DNA of 64,000 bases. It comes from Bradyrhizobium sp. CCGUVB1N3 (GTDB lineage: Bacteria > Pseudomonadota > Alphaproteobacteria > Rhizobiales > Xanthobacteraceae). Every line of letters begins with the position of its first letter. Positions within the stretch are counted from its first letter, which is position 1. The notes under the pieces were generated by a model that saw only the letters and a list, made by a program, of their open reading frames with translations, did not search any database and was not told where the DNA came from. Made by a program: the position numbers and the translations under genes. Where the stretch lies: contig NZ_JANADR010000001.1 of NCBI RefSeq assembly GCF_024199925.1, positions 1,426,001-1,490,000 on the forward strand. The letters are read 5' to 3'. Below are positions 7,856 to 17,263 of the stretch, in pieces.

Positions 7856-9099
7856 GCGAACAAATCCCGCGCCTTCAAAAGCGCCTGTGCAAGATGGTCG
7901 ACTTCGTCCCTTGTATTATACATGCCGAAGGATGCCCGGCACGTCGCGGTCACGTTGAACCGCTCTAAAAGCGGCATGACACAATGGGTGCCGGCGCGTA
8001 CCGCGATGCCCTGGCGGTCGATCACGGTGGCGACGTCGTGGGCATGCGCGCCCTTCAGCTCGAAGGAGATCACCGGGCCCTTGCCGCGGGCGGTGCCGAT
8101 CAGCCGCAGCGAGTTGATCTCGCGCAGGCGGTCCTGGGCATAGGTGAGGAGATCGTGCTCGTGGGCGGCGATACGCTCCTTGCCGATCGAGTTGACGTAG
8201 TCGATGGCCGCGCCAATCCCGACCGCCTCGACGATCGCGGGCGTGCCGGCCTCGAACTTGTGCGGGGGATCGCCATAGGTGACGATGTCGCGGGAGACCT
8301 CGCGGATCATCTCGCCGCCGCCATTATAGGGACGCATCGCGACGAGGTGATCGTACTTGGCCCAGAGCACGCCGATGCCGGTCGGCCCGTACACCTTGTG
8401 GCCGGTGAAGACGTAGAAGTCGCAGCCGATGTCCTGGACGTCGACCGGCAGATGCACGGCGCCCTGGCTGCCGTCGACCAGCACGGGAATGCCACGCGCA
8501 TGCGCGATCTTCACCACATCCTTGACCGGCACGATGGTGCCGAGCGCGTTCGACATCTGCGTGATCGCGACCAGCTTGGTCTTCGCGGTCAAGAGCTTCT
8601 CGAACTCGTCGATCAGGAAATTGCCTTCATCATCGACCGGCGCCCATTTGATCACCGCGCCGTGGCGTTCCCTCAGGAAATGCCAGGGCACGATGTTGGA
8701 GTGGTGCTCCATGATCGAGATGACGATCTCGTCGCCCTCTTTGATGTTGGGCTCGCCCCAGGACGAGGCGACGAGGTTGATCGCCTCCGTCGCGTTGCGA
8801 GTGAAAATCACTTCCTCAGGTCGCGGCGCGTTGATGAACTGCGCGACCTTGGCGCGGCCGCCCTCATAGGCTTCCGTCGCGGCATTGGCGAGGTAGTGCA
8901 GGCCGCGATGCACATTGGCATATTCGCTCGTATAGGCCTGCGTCATGCGGTCGAGCACGGATTGCGGCTTCTGTGCGGAGGCCGCGTTGTCGAGATAGAC
9001 CAGCGGCTTGCCGTAGACCTGCATGGCGAGCGCCGGAAAATCCTCGCGCACCCGCGCGACGTCATAAGAACCGTTCAGGACCGCCGGATGCGTGCTCAT
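7852..9099 (-). CDS. sufS: SufS cysteine desulfurase (group II)
   Basis: A 415-residue PLP enzyme that takes sulfur from cysteine, forming a persulfide for Fe-S assembly. Visible are VYLDNAASAQKP near the N-terminus, EHHSNIVPW, the PLP-binding Lys in FTGHKVYGPTG (about K235) and the active-site Cys in RAGTHCVMPL (about C373), placed as in group II SufS rather than in the flexible loop of NifS/IscS. It overlaps sufD upstream and sufT downstream by four bases each. No SufE or SufU sulfur acceptor is encoded in the operon, so one must be supplied from elsewhere. Confidence 0.96.
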   Translation of the reverse strand: MSTHPAVLNGSYDVARVREDFPALAMQVYGKPLVYLDNAASAQKPQSVLDRMTQAYTSEYANVHRGLHYLANAATEAYEGGRAKVAQFINAPRPEEVIFTRNATEAINLVASSWGEPNIKEGDEIVISIMEHHSNIVPWHFLRERHGAVIKWAPVDDEGNFLIDEFEKLLTAKTKLVAITQMSNALGTIVPVKDVVKIAHARGIPVLVDGSQGAVHLPVDVQDIGCDFYVFTGHKVYGPTGIGVLWAKYDHLVAMRPYNGGGEMIREVSRDIVTYGDPPHKFEAGTPAIVEAVGIGAAIDYVNSIGKERIAAHEHDLLTYAQDRLREINSLRLIGTARGKGPVISFELKGAHAHDVATVIDRQGIAVRAGTHCVMPLLERFNVTATCRASFGMYNTRDEVDHLAQALLKARDLFA

Positions 9100-10403
9100 G
9101 ACCGCCGCTCCAGCCAGCGCTCGGCAATGCCGATCACGTGCTCACGCAAATCATCATCGGCAATCTGCTCGATCGCCTCACCGACGAAGGCCTGGATCAG
9201 CAGCGCCTGGGCGTCCTTCTCGGGCAGCCCACGGGCGCGCAGATAGAACAGCAGGCTGTCATCCAGCGCGCCGGCAGTGGCGCCGTGGCCGCAGGAGACG
9301 TCGTCGGCAAAGATCTCGAGCTCGGGCTTGTTGTCGGCCTCGGCCTCGTCCGAGAGCAACAGCGCCCGCGTCATCATCTTGCCGTCGGTCTTCTGCGCGT
9401 CGGGACGGACGATGATGCGGCCCTGGAACACCGAATGCGCGCGGTCATCGATCACGGCGCGGAAGATTTCGCGGCTCGTGCAATGGGGCACGGCGTGGTC
9501 GACGACCAGCGTCGTGTCGCCATGCTCGGTCTTCTTCAGGAGGTTCACGCCATTGACCGCGAGCTCGCTGCCCTCGCCTGCCAGCGTAATGAAGCCTTGC
9601 AGGCGGCTCACGGCGCCGCCGGTCGTCATGTTGAAGAAATTGAGCTTTGTGTTGGCGCCGACCGTGACGATCTCGGAGGTGATGTTCACGGCGTCAGGTG
9701 CATCGTCCATCAGGCGGATATGCGCGACATCGGCGCCGTCGCCGACCGTCAGGAGCACGGCGTCGTTGACCTGATAGGCCGCAGCGCCAGCCGCGACAAA
9801 GCTCTCGATGATGGTGGCGCGGACGCGATTGCCGATCCGCAACTGCGAGCGGGTGAAGGCTGATGCAGACGCTGCGGTCGCGACGTGGATGATCTGGATC
9901 GGAGCGGAAAGCTGCACGCCGTCCGCGATCGACAGCACGACACCGTCGGTCGCCATCGCCGCATTCAGCGAGATCATTGCGTCCGTCGAGACGGTCGCGA
10001 GCAAATCGCCGGACTCCTTCTCCAGCGTTTCGCGCAGCGTCTTGACGCTGACCTCGGACGCAAGCGCCTTCACATCCGACAGGTCCGCCGCGAACACGCC
10101 GTCGACCAGCACCAGCTTGCGGGCGCCGGCAAACGCATGCGCCTTTACGGCTTCGGCCGCGCGCGACAGCGCCACCGCGTCCGGGGCGGCCGCAAGCGGC
10201 AGCACCTCGCCGACGAGCGCGCGCAGGTCGGTGTATTTCCACTCCTCGAGCCGGCGGTGCGGCAGGCCGAGACGCTCATAGGTCTCGAAGGCCTGGCGGC
10301 GCACCGCTGTGACCGCGGGCGAACCGGGCAGCCGGCCTTCGGCGCTGGTGAAGAGATCGCTCACCGCGCGGCCGCTCCCGGTCTTGACCAAAGCAACGTT
10401 CAT
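9096..10403 (-). CDS. sufD: SufD Fe-S scaffold subunit
   Basis: A 435-residue protein starting at the ATG of MNVALVKTGSGR; upstream in-frame codons run into sufC and are not coding. The SufD/SufB fold is seen as RRLEEWKYTDLR near the N-terminus and as the beta-helix with the late segment VSCGHGATAGALDDSLLFYLRARG, the SufBD core signature. It pairs with SufB on the SufC ATPase to build clusters. It lies 11 bases after sufC and overlaps sufS by four bases. Confidence 0.95.
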   Translation of the reverse strand: MNVALVKTGSGRAVSDLFTSAEGRLPGSPAVTAVRRQAFETYERLGLPHRRLEEWKYTDLRALVGEVLPLAAAPDAVALSRAAEAVKAHAFAGARKLVLVDGVFAADLSDVKALASEVSVKTLRETLEKESGDLLATVSTDAMISLNAAMATDGVVLSIADGVQLSAPIQIIHVATAASASAFTRSQLRIGNRVRATIIESFVAAGAAAYQVNDAVLLTVGDGADVAHIRLMDDAPDAVNITSEIVTVGANTKLNFFNMTTGGAVSRLQGFITLAGEGSELAVNGVNLLKKTEHGDTTLVVDHAVPHCTSREIFRAVIDDRAHSVFQGRIIVRPDAQKTDGKMMTRALLLSDEAEADNKPELEIFADDVSCGHGATAGALDDSLLFYLRARGLPEKDAQALLIQAFVGEAIEQIADDDLREHVIGIAERWLERRS

Positions 10404-10414
10404 CGCAAAATCCC

Positions 10415-11167
10415 TTACGCCGCGTCCTCGAACTGGGCGTAGCCGGACTCCTCCAGCTCCAGCGCCAGTTGCTTGTCGCCGCTCTTCACGACGCGGCCCT
10501 TCGACATGACGTGCACGAAATCCGGCACGATGTAGTTCAGGAGGCGCTGATAGTGGGTGATCACCACCATCGCGCGCTTGGGCGAGCGCAGCGCGTTGAC
10601 GCCGTCGGCCGCGATCCGCAGCGCGTCGATGTCGAGGCCCGAATCCATCTCGTCGAGGATGCACAGGCTCGGCTCGAATAGCGCCATCTGGAGCACCTCG
10701 TTGCGCTTCTTCTCGCCGCCGGAGAAGCCGACATTGACGCCGCGCTTGAGCATGTCCTGCGGGATGTTCAGCGACTTCGAGACCTCGCGGACCTTCCTGA
10801 GAAAATCCGGCGTCGAGTATTCTTCCTCGCCGCGCGCCTTGCGCTGCGCGTTCAGCGCGGTGCGCAGGAAGTTCATGGTGGCAACGCCGGGAATCTCGAC
10901 CGGGTACTGGAACGCCAGGAACACGCCCTTGGCGGCACGCTCTTCCGGATCCATCTCGAGAAGATCCTCGCCCTTGAACAGGATCTGGCCGTCGGTGACC
11001 TCATAGCCGGGCTTGCCGGCGATGACGTGGGAGAGCGTCGACTTGCCGGAGCCGTTCGGCCCCATGATCGCGTGCACCTCGCCTTCGTTCACGGTCAGCG
11101 TCAGCCCGTGGAGGATCTCACGCTCCTCGACACGAACCTTCAAATCTTTCACTTCAAGCAAAGCCAT
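10415..11167 (-). CDS. sufC: SufC ATPase of the Fe-S scaffold
   Basis: A 250-residue ABC-type ATPase. I start at MALLEVKDLKV, which matches the usual family N-terminus; a TTG 21 bases upstream is less likely. Walker A is GPNGSGKST, the signature is FSGGEKKRNEV and Walker B is CILDEMDSGLD, followed by the switch His in VITHYQ. SufC is a soluble ABC ATPase that drives conformational change in SufBCD, not a transporter. It sits between sufB and sufD in the operon. Confidence 0.96.
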   Translation of the reverse strand: MALLEVKDLKVRVEEREILHGLTLTVNEGEVHAIMGPNGSGKSTLSHVIAGKPGYEVTDGQILFKGEDLLEMDPEERAAKGVFLAFQYPVEIPGVATMNFLRTALNAQRKARGEEEYSTPDFLRKVREVSKSLNIPQDMLKRGVNVGFSGGEKKRNEVLQMALFEPSLCILDEMDSGLDIDALRIAADGVNALRSPKRAMVVITHYQRLLNYIVPDFVHVMSKGRVVKSGDKQLALELEESGYAQFEDAA

Positions 11168-11229
11168 ATTGGTTTCCAGTCTATTCAAATGATCCAGGGA
11201 GCGCCGAAGCGCGCCGCGAGGGTCGGCAA

Positions 11230-12726
11230 TTAACCGACCGACCCTTCAAGCGAGATCGAGATCAGCTTCTGCGCTTCCACTGCGAACTCCATCGGGAGTT
11301 GCTGGAGCACGTCCTTCACAAAGCCGTTGACGACGAGGCCGACGGCTTCCTCTTGGCTGAGGCCGCGCTGGATGCAGTAGAACAGCACGTCCTCGGAGAT
11401 TTTCGAGGTCGTCGCCTCGTGCTCGAAGGTGGCCGAGGAGTTCTTGGCCTCGATATACGGCACGGTGTGCGCGCCGCATTTGTCGCCAATGAGCAGCGAG
11501 TCGCAGGCGGTGAAGTTGCGCGCGCCGGTCGCTTTCCGATGCGCCGTGACGAGACCGCGATAGGTGTTCTGCGACTTGCCCGCCGCGATGCCCTTGGAGA
11601 TGATCCGGCTCGACGTGTTCTTGCCGAGGTGGATCATCTTGGTGCCGCTATCGACCTGCTGATAGCCGTTCGAGATCGCGATCGAGTAGAACTCGCCGCT
11701 CGAATTGTCGCCGCGCAGGATGCAGCTCGGATATTTCCAGGTGATGGCCGAGCCGGTCTCGACCTGGGTCCAGGAGATCTTGGAGTTGTTGCCGCGGCAG
11801 TCGCCACGCTTGGTGACGAAATTGTAGATGCCGCCCTTGCCTTCCGAGTTGCCGGGGTACCAGTTCTGGACCGTCGAATATTTGATCTCGGCGTCGTCGA
11901 GCGCGACGAGCTCGACCACGGCGGCGTGCAGCTGGTTCTCGTCGCGCTGCGGCGCGGTGCAGCCTTCGAGATAGGAGACGTAGGAGCCCTTGTCGGCGAT
12001 GATCAGCGTGCGCTCGAACTGGCCGGTGTTGCGCTCGTTGATGCGGAAATAGGTCGACAGCTCCATCGGGCAGCGCACGCCCGGCGGCACGTAGACGAAT
12101 GAGCCGTCGGAGAACACGGCCGAATTCAGCGTCGCGTAGAAATTGTCAGAGGTCGGCACCACGGAGCCGAGATATTTCTGCACGAGCTCGGGATGCTCGC
12201 GGATCGCCTCCGAGATCGGCATGAAGATCACGCCGGCCTTCTTCAGCTCCGCCTTGAAGGTGGTCGCAACCGAGACCGAGTCGAAGACCGCGTCGACCGC
12301 GATCTTGCGCCGGGCAGGATCCTCCTCACCGGGCTTCGGCTCGACGCCTTCGAGCATCGCCACCTCGCGCAGGGGAATGCCAAGCTTCTCGTAGGTCTTG
12401 AGAATCTCCGGATCGATCTCGTCCAGCGAGGAGACACTCTTCTTCGGCTTCGGCGCCGCGTAATAGTAGATGTCCTGGAAATCGATCTTGGGGTACTCGA
12501 CGCGCGCCCAGGTCGGCTCGGTCATGGTGAGCCAGCGCCGATAGGCCTCGAGCCGCCACTGGAGCATCCAGGCGGGCTCGTTCTTCTTTCCTGAGATGAA
12601 TTTTACGATGTCTTCCGACAGACCCTTCGGGGCCTTCTCGGAGTCGATCAGGGTCTCAAACCCATAACGATACTGGTCGACGTCGATGCGCTTCACGCGC
12701 TCGACCGTCTCTTGTACGGCTGGCAT
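11230..12726 (-). CDS. sufB: SufB Fe-S scaffold subunit
   Basis: A 498-residue protein starting at [11 protein letters not shown], preceded by GGAGGA as a strong ribosome binding site; an upstream in-frame codon at 12750 lacks support. Family segments are [37 protein letters not shown] (scaffold Cys) and [14 protein letters not shown] with EHEATTSKI near the end. It is the main assembly scaffold of the SUF system. A 113-base gap separates it from the second cysteine desulfurase upstream and carries a palindrome, so a promoter specific to sufB is possible. Confidence 0.96.
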   Translation of the reverse strand: MPAVQETVERVKRIDVDQYRYGFETLIDSEKAPKGLSEDIVKFISGKKNEPAWMLQWRLEAYRRWLTMTEPTWARVEYPKIDFQDIYYYAAPKPKKSVSSLDEIDPEILKTYEKLGIPLREVAMLEGVEPKPGEEDPARRKIAVDAVFDSVSVATTFKAELKKAGVIFMPISEAIREHPELVQKYLGSVVPTSDNFYATLNSAVFSDGSFVYVPPGVRCPMELSTYFRINERNTGQFERTLIIADKGSYVSYLEGCTAPQRDENQLHAAVVELVALDDAEIKYSTVQNWYPGNSEGKGGIYNFVTKRGDCRGNNSKISWTQVETGSAITWKYPSCILRGDNSSGEFYSIAISNGYQQVDSGTKMIHLGKNTSSRIISKGIAAGKSQNTYRGLVTAHRKATGARNFTACDSLLIGDKCGAHTVPYIEAKNSSATFEHEATTSKISEDVLFYCIQRGLSQEEAVGLVVNGFVKDVLQQLPMEFAVEAQKLISISLEGSVG

Positions 12727-12803
12727 TCCATCCTCCGCTCGCGGTTTCAAGGACCGCGGTGGATCAAACTCGAACGACTATTACGATGTTTCTGTGCGGA
12801 AAG

Positions 12804-12830
12804 CACGGGCTTAGAACCATTCAAGCCGTG
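12804..12830 (-). promoter_or_regulatory. Palindrome upstream of sufB with partial match to the Irr iron-control box
   Basis: CTTAGAACCATTCAAG (12810-12825) lies inside a longer hairpin whose arms are CACGGGCTT and AAGCCGTG. The left half agrees in six of seven positions with TTTAGAA-N3-TTCTAAA, the Irr-type iron-control element as I recall it for Bradyrhizobium; the right half agrees in only four of seven. It lies about 80-100 bases before the sufB start and just after the stop of the second desulfurase. It could equally be a weak terminator or attenuator. Confidence 0.35.
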
Positions 12831-12839
12831 TTTCGTCGC

Positions 12840-13979
12840 TTATCCCTTAAGTAGGGCATTACCGAGCTTTCGCCAAGCCTCAAGGGCCCGATTGATGTCC
12901 GCCTCCTGCGTGGACCAGCCCAGACTGAGGCGCACCGCTCCCTGGGCCGTTTTGGGGTCGAATCCCATGGCGGAAAGCACGTGGGACGGCTGTACTTTCC
13001 CCGACGAACAGGCCGAGCCCGAGGATACGGCGATTCCTTCGAGGTCGAAGCCGATCACGGCGGTCTCGGCCTTCAACCCCGGCGCGGTAAACAGGGTGGT
13101 ATTCGGCAACCGCCCAACGTCCTCCGAGAAGATCATCGTGCCCGGCACGGTTCGCAGACCGTTTTCTAAGCGATTCCGGAAGCTTCGGAGCCGCTCCGCA
13201 TCCTCCGCCAGAGCCTGAACGGCCGCGCTCACCGCCGCGCCAAAGCCGGCGATGCCGGCGACGTTCTCGGTTCCTGCCCGGCGGCCGAGTTCCTGCCCGC
13301 CACCGCGCAGCACCGGTTCGAGCCCCGTCACACCCTCGGCCACGACCAGCGCGCCGATACCCTTGGGGCCGCCGATCTTGTGTGCAGAGAAAGTGGCAAG
13401 ATCAGCGCCTACCTTCTTGATATCAAATGTAATTTTTCCAAGCGCCTGGATCGCGTCGACATGCAGAAGCCCGCCCGCCTCATGGACGATCCGCGCCGCC
13501 TCCGCCACCGGCTGGAGCGCGCCAGTCTCGTTGTTGGCGGCCATGATCGACACCAGCGCTGGCGGCGCGGAGCCGAGCAGCGCCTTGAGGTGGTCGAGAT
13601 CCACGACGCCCGACCGCGTCACCCGGATCTGAGTGATGGCATCGGCCGGAAACCTCCCGCCTGCCAGCACGGAGGCGTGCTCGACGGCGGACACCAGAAG
13701 CCGTTCCACCGGGCCGCCAGAGGGCCCCTTTAGACCCGGCGACAGCGCCAGCGCATTGGCCTCGGTTCCCGCCGAGGTGAAGATGACGTTGCGCGGCAGG
13801 CCGCCAACCGCGCTCGCAAGCGCGGCACGGGCCGCCTCGATCAGCCGCCGCGCCTCCCGCCCCTCGGCATGGACCGAGGACGGATTGCCGACCAGGTCAT
13901 AGGCGGCGACCATCGCCGCCCGCGCCTCGGGGCGCAGCGGCGTGGTCGCATTCCAGTCGAGATAGACGCGGGTCGGCAT
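12840..13979 (-). CDS. Cysteine desulfurase, NifS/IscS type (SufS2 position)
   Basis: A 379-residue class V PLP enzyme. Visible are YLDWNATTPLRPEA at the N-terminus, TSAGTEANALAL, the PLP-binding Lys in FSAHKIGGPKG and the loop cysteine in SSGSACSSGK (about C324), which marks a group I (NifS/IscS) enzyme. It is therefore a different class from the sufS at the end of the same operon. It is first in the SUF transcription unit, as in the order sufS2-B-C-D-S-X-A described for related bacteria. It may supply sulfur to the operon or act more widely, for example in tRNA thiolation. Confidence 0.92.
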   Translation of the reverse strand: MPTRVYLDWNATTPLRPEARAAMVAAYDLVGNPSSVHAEGREARRLIEAARAALASAVGGLPRNVIFTSAGTEANALALSPGLKGPSGGPVERLLVSAVEHASVLAGGRFPADAITQIRVTRSGVVDLDHLKALLGSAPPALVSIMAANNETGALQPVAEAARIVHEAGGLLHVDAIQALGKITFDIKKVGADLATFSAHKIGGPKGIGALVVAEGVTGLEPVLRGGGQELGRRAGTENVAGIAGFGAAVSAAVQALAEDAERLRSFRNRLENGLRTVPGTMIFSEDVGRLPNTTLFTAPGLKAETAVIGFDLEGIAVSSGSACSSGKVQPSHVLSAMGFDPKTAQGAVRLSLGWSTQEADINRALEAWRKLGNALLKG

Positions 13980-14032
13980 GCCGCCCTCTTAGCACACCTT
14001 TTGCCATCGCGCCAATCGAGACCCCGCCCGCA

Positions 14033-15223
14033 TCAGGCCGGCTGCTGCGCGATCCCGGCCGGGCGGCGGAACCCAGTCCGCAATCCGAACAGCGGCCGCA
14101 GCCAGACGATGCGCCGCACGATCTCATAGGTGGCCGCACATGTAAGCGCGGTGCCGAGGATCACGATGGAGGCCTCGACCCCAACCGAGAATCCGCTGCC
14201 GCGCAATGCATGCGCGATCAGGATGATCGCGGTCTGATGCACGATGTAGTACGGGAAGATCGCGTCCGTGAGATAGCGGCGCACGGGTCCGTCGGCCGTG
14301 AAGTGCCGCCGTGCGAAACCGAGCACCGCAGCCATTGCGAGCCACTGATAGCAGCCATAGGCGATGCTGGCGCACTTCTTCAGCAGCGGCGACGGCGCGA
14401 GCAGGCCCGCGAACAGCAGGATGAAGATGAGGAAGCAAGCGGCCGCGAGTGCCAGCGTCGCCCAGCGCTGGCGTTCAATCTCGGACCAGACGCCAACCTG
14501 CTTCGCCAGCAGGAAGCCGATCAGGAATGCCGTCGCATAGTCCGCGTGGTTGTACCAGTCGCCAAACAGCGCATGCGTGGAGGGAAAGACCGGGAACAGG
14601 AACAGGCGCCAAGCCGCGAACAGCAGACACGGCAGGATCAGGAGTCCGGGCCCTGTGAGCAGAGCGGCAAGCTTCGCACTGAGCCGGTCGGTCAGGGCCG
14701 GCCACAGCCAGAGCACGCCGGCCAGCGCGATCGTGTAGACCCACAGGTAAACCACGAACCAGAGATGGTTCCAGGTCGGTTGGACGATGCAAGGGTTCGG
14801 ACAGAACTGGGCCCCGAAGGCGAGATAGTGATGGACGTAGAAGTCGACGAATCCGTCCGGATAGCCGAGGCCTTCGACGATCTGGAGGTAGGACTGCGGC
14901 GGCACGATCACCAGCATGCCGAAGATCAGCGGGATCAGCAGCCGCGCCGACCGCGCGCCGACGAACGATCCGAGGCGGTACTTGCCGAGCATGAACCTCG
15001 TCGCAACCCCGGAAACCAGGAACAGAAGCGAGAGCCGCCAGGGATTGAGGATCAGCATCAACGGCTCGAGCAGGGTCAGCCTGTAGACGCTCTTGATGTG
15101 AAATCCCCAGGACACGTAGAGCATGCCGACGTGGTAGAAGATCAGGAGCCCGAAGGCGCCAATCCGCACCCAATCCAGATCGATGCGCCGTTCCGAGGTC
15201 GAGAGTTGCTGTGGTGTTGACAT
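14033..15223 (-). CDS. Acyltransferase family 3 (OafA-like) membrane protein
   Basis: A 396-residue polytopic protein starting at MSTPQQLSTSE, with AAGGAGC eight bases upstream as ribosome binding site. It has roughly ten membrane spans and the family's R-x10-H motif in DWVRIGAFGLLIFYHVG, where the His is essential in characterised members. Family members O-acetylate or otherwise acylate membrane or surface glycans and lipids; the substrate here is unknown. Its start lies only 44 bases from that of a divergent membrane-bound LytTR regulator, so the two are probably functionally linked. Confidence 0.85.
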   Translation of the reverse strand: MSTPQQLSTSERRIDLDWVRIGAFGLLIFYHVGMLYVSWGFHIKSVYRLTLLEPLMLILNPWRLSLLFLVSGVATRFMLGKYRLGSFVGARSARLLIPLIFGMLVIVPPQSYLQIVEGLGYPDGFVDFYVHHYLAFGAQFCPNPCIVQPTWNHLWFVVYLWVYTIALAGVLWLWPALTDRLSAKLAALLTGPGLLILPCLLFAAWRLFLFPVFPSTHALFGDWYNHADYATAFLIGFLLAKQVGVWSEIERQRWATLALAAACFLIFILLFAGLLAPSPLLKKCASIAYGCYQWLAMAAVLGFARRHFTADGPVRRYLTDAIFPYYIVHQTAIILIAHALRGSGFSVGVEASIVILGTALTCAATYEIVRRIVWLRPLFGLRTGFRRPAGIAQQPA

Positions 15224-15267
15224 GGATTTCTGCTCCTTGACGGGACGCCAAGCACGGTTCTTTGGCC

Positions 15268-16215
15268 ATGGCTGACACCGAAAATGCCCCACAAGCCGAG
15301 CGCGTCGAGCCGGTTTGGGACCGGAATCGCGACACGCGGGATGAGGCGCCGCGCCCTGGGGCGAGCGGTGGGCTTTTTGGGATCAGCGGCGGCGACTGGA
15401 CGATGTTCGGCGCGATCGCAGCCGTCGCATTCGCGATCGGAATCGTGAACGCGCTTTCCGGCGCGCAGGATGCCGCCTGGCGCGGCGACAGCTACGATGT
15501 CGGCCGGCGGCTGTTCTGGGAGATGTCCAGCATCGCCGTCGTCCTGCTGACCATCCCGCTCCTGGTGCTGGCCGTCCGGCGCATGCGCCGGAGCCCGGGG
15601 CTCGTCGTCCGCTTGGGAATCGGAGCGCTCGCCCTGCTCGGCTTCTCGACCCTTCACATTACCGGCATGGTCTGGATCAGGAAGCTCGTGCTCTGGCTCG
15701 CCGGAGGCGCCTACGATTTCCACGTCTCGTTCGCGACGATCTCATACGAGTTTCGCAAGGATGCCGTGGCTGCCCTCCTGATCGGGGGAACGATCTGGCT
15801 ATTCGAGAGCCTGCGTGAGCAGAAAAGGGCCACACTGGGTGCCAAAGCTGCCGACCCGCGACAGCCGCCTGCCCCCGATCTGATCTGGCTGCGGGACGGC
15901 GCAAGCCGCATTCGCCTCGCGCCGCGCGACATCGTCTGGGTCGCCTCCGCCGGCAACTACATCGAATACAGTCTTGCCGACGGCCGTCAGCACCTGATCC
16001 GGGGTACGCTCGCGATGGCCGAAAGCGAGCTCTCGCGCTTCGCCATCGTTCGCGTTCATCGGACGAAGCTTGCCAATCTCGATCGGGTGAGCGGCGTGGA
16101 CCTGAAACCGTCAGGGGATTTCGAACTCACCTTCGACAACGGGCAAACACTCCAGGGCAGCCGGCGTTACCGGCCGGCAGTTGCCTCGCTCGGAGGTCGC
16201 ACGGCTCCTGCGTGA
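15268..16215 (+). CDS. Membrane-anchored LytTR-domain transcriptional regulator
   Basis: A 315-residue protein starting at ATG 15268. After a 45-residue hydrophilic lead come about four membrane spans (around residues 46-65, 88-105, 118-140 and 168-180). The C-terminal 105 residues form a LytTR DNA-binding domain: IRLAPRDIVWVASAGNYIEY, then VRVHRTKLANLDRV, then FDNGQTLQGSRRY. No receiver domain or kinase is encoded nearby, so signal input is probably through the membrane part. It is divergent from the acyltransferase gene across 44 bases, which suggests that it regulates that gene and itself. Confidence 0.85.
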   Translation: MADTENAPQAERVEPVWDRNRDTRDEAPRPGASGGLFGISGGDWTMFGAIAAVAFAIGIVNALSGAQDAAWRGDSYDVGRRLFWEMSSIAVVLLTIPLLVLAVRRMRRSPGLVVRLGIGALALLGFSTLHITGMVWIRKLVLWLAGGAYDFHVSFATISYEFRKDAVAALLIGGTIWLFESLREQKRATLGAKAADPRQPPAPDLIWLRDGASRIRLAPRDIVWVASAGNYIEYSLADGRQHLIRGTLAMAESELSRFAIVRVHRTKLANLDRVSGVDLKPSGDFELTFDNGQTLQGSRRYRPAVASLGGRTAPA

Positions 16216-16592
16216 AACGCTCCGGGATCGCCCGGCGATCGATAAATCGTCGTGATTCCAATTGTTTAACGGAGACGCCTGACCTCAACGCCGGTTTTCG
16301 TCGTCGATTTGCTCGATCCTGGCGACGACACCGCCGCGTGCGGCAGGGCGCTCATGACGCCGCGATGACCCGCTAAGCTCTTGAGCGCATTGCGAGATGT
16401 CGAAGAAGCTTGCTTTCTGACCCTTGCCTCGTGTTAGAAGGCGCGCGTCAGTTCACCCGCGCGCCACTCGCGCATCATCCGAGGGCGCCCTTCCACTCCC
16501 ATTCGCGTTTTTGTCGGCTTTGCAGCCGGTGAAGCCGCCACAATCGGTTGATTGCTGAGGATCATCTCTAGGGAATCAATCAAGAGATCGTC
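16216..16592. other. 377-base intergenic stretch without a convincing gene
   Basis: It contains an 8-base perfect GC stem (16440-16447 with 16458-16465) lacking a T-run, and near the right end an inverted TTGATT / AATCAA pair just before the alpha/beta hydrolase start. ORFs through it read on in the antisense direction of the hydrolase and look like GC-driven shadows. No RNA gene was recognised. Confidence 0.5.
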
Positions 16593-17240
16593 ATGCCTGA
16601 AGTCATTTTCGCCGGCCCCGCAGGCCGTCTCGAAGGCCGCTACCATCCGGCCAAGCAGAAGAACGCGCCGATCGCGATGATCCTGCATCCGCATCCGCAG
16701 TTTCACGGCACGATGAATCATCAGATCGTGTACCAGTGCTACTACGCCTTCGCGCATCGCGGCTTCTCCGTGCTGCGCTTCAACTTCCGTGGCGTTGGCC
16801 GCAGCCAGGGCTCTTTCGATCATGGCACCGGCGAATTGTCCGATGCCGCCGCAGCGCTCGACTGGGCACAGACCATCAATCCCGAAGCCCGGGCCTGCTG
16901 GGTTGCCGGCTTCTCCTTCGGCGCCTGGATCGGCATGCAGCTTTTGATGCGCCGTCCGGAGGTCGAAGGCTTTATCTCGATCGCGCCGCCCGCCAACCTT
17001 TATGACTTCTCGTTCCTTGCACCCTGCCCGTCCTCCGGGCTTATCGTCCACGGCGAAAAGGATGCGGTGGTGCCGCCCAAGGACGTCAACACACTGGTCG
17101 AGAAACTGAAGACGCAGAAGGGCATCGTGATCGACCAGCAGGTCATCCCCGGCGCCAACCACTTCTTCGACGGCAAGCTCGAGCCGTTGATGGAGACCAT
17201 CACCGCCTATCTCGACATGCGGCTCGCCAACGTGCGCTAA
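16593..17240 (+). CDS. Alpha/beta hydrolase
   Basis: A 215-residue protein with an alpha/beta-hydrolase layout: MILHPHPQFHGTMNHQ (oxyanion-side HPHP motif), LRFNFRGVGRSQG, the nucleophile elbow GFSFGAW with Ser at about residue 109, the acidic residue in IVHGEKDAVVPP, and the terminal His in PGANHFFDGK. All three triad members are present. It resembles small cytosolic hydrolases of the dienelactone-hydrolase-like group; the substrate is unknown. No signal peptide is seen. It reads in the same direction as the next two small genes. Confidence 0.88.
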   Translation: MPEVIFAGPAGRLEGRYHPAKQKNAPIAMILHPHPQFHGTMNHQIVYQCYYAFAHRGFSVLRFNFRGVGRSQGSFDHGTGELSDAAAALDWAQTINPEARACWVAGFSFGAWIGMQLLMRRPEVEGFISIAPPANLYDFSFLAPCPSSGLIVHGEKDAVVPPKDVNTLVEKLKTQKGIVIDQQVIPGANHFFDGKLEPLMETITAYLDMRLANVR

Positions 17241-17263
17241 AGGCCGCTCGCCAAAGGTTGTCC

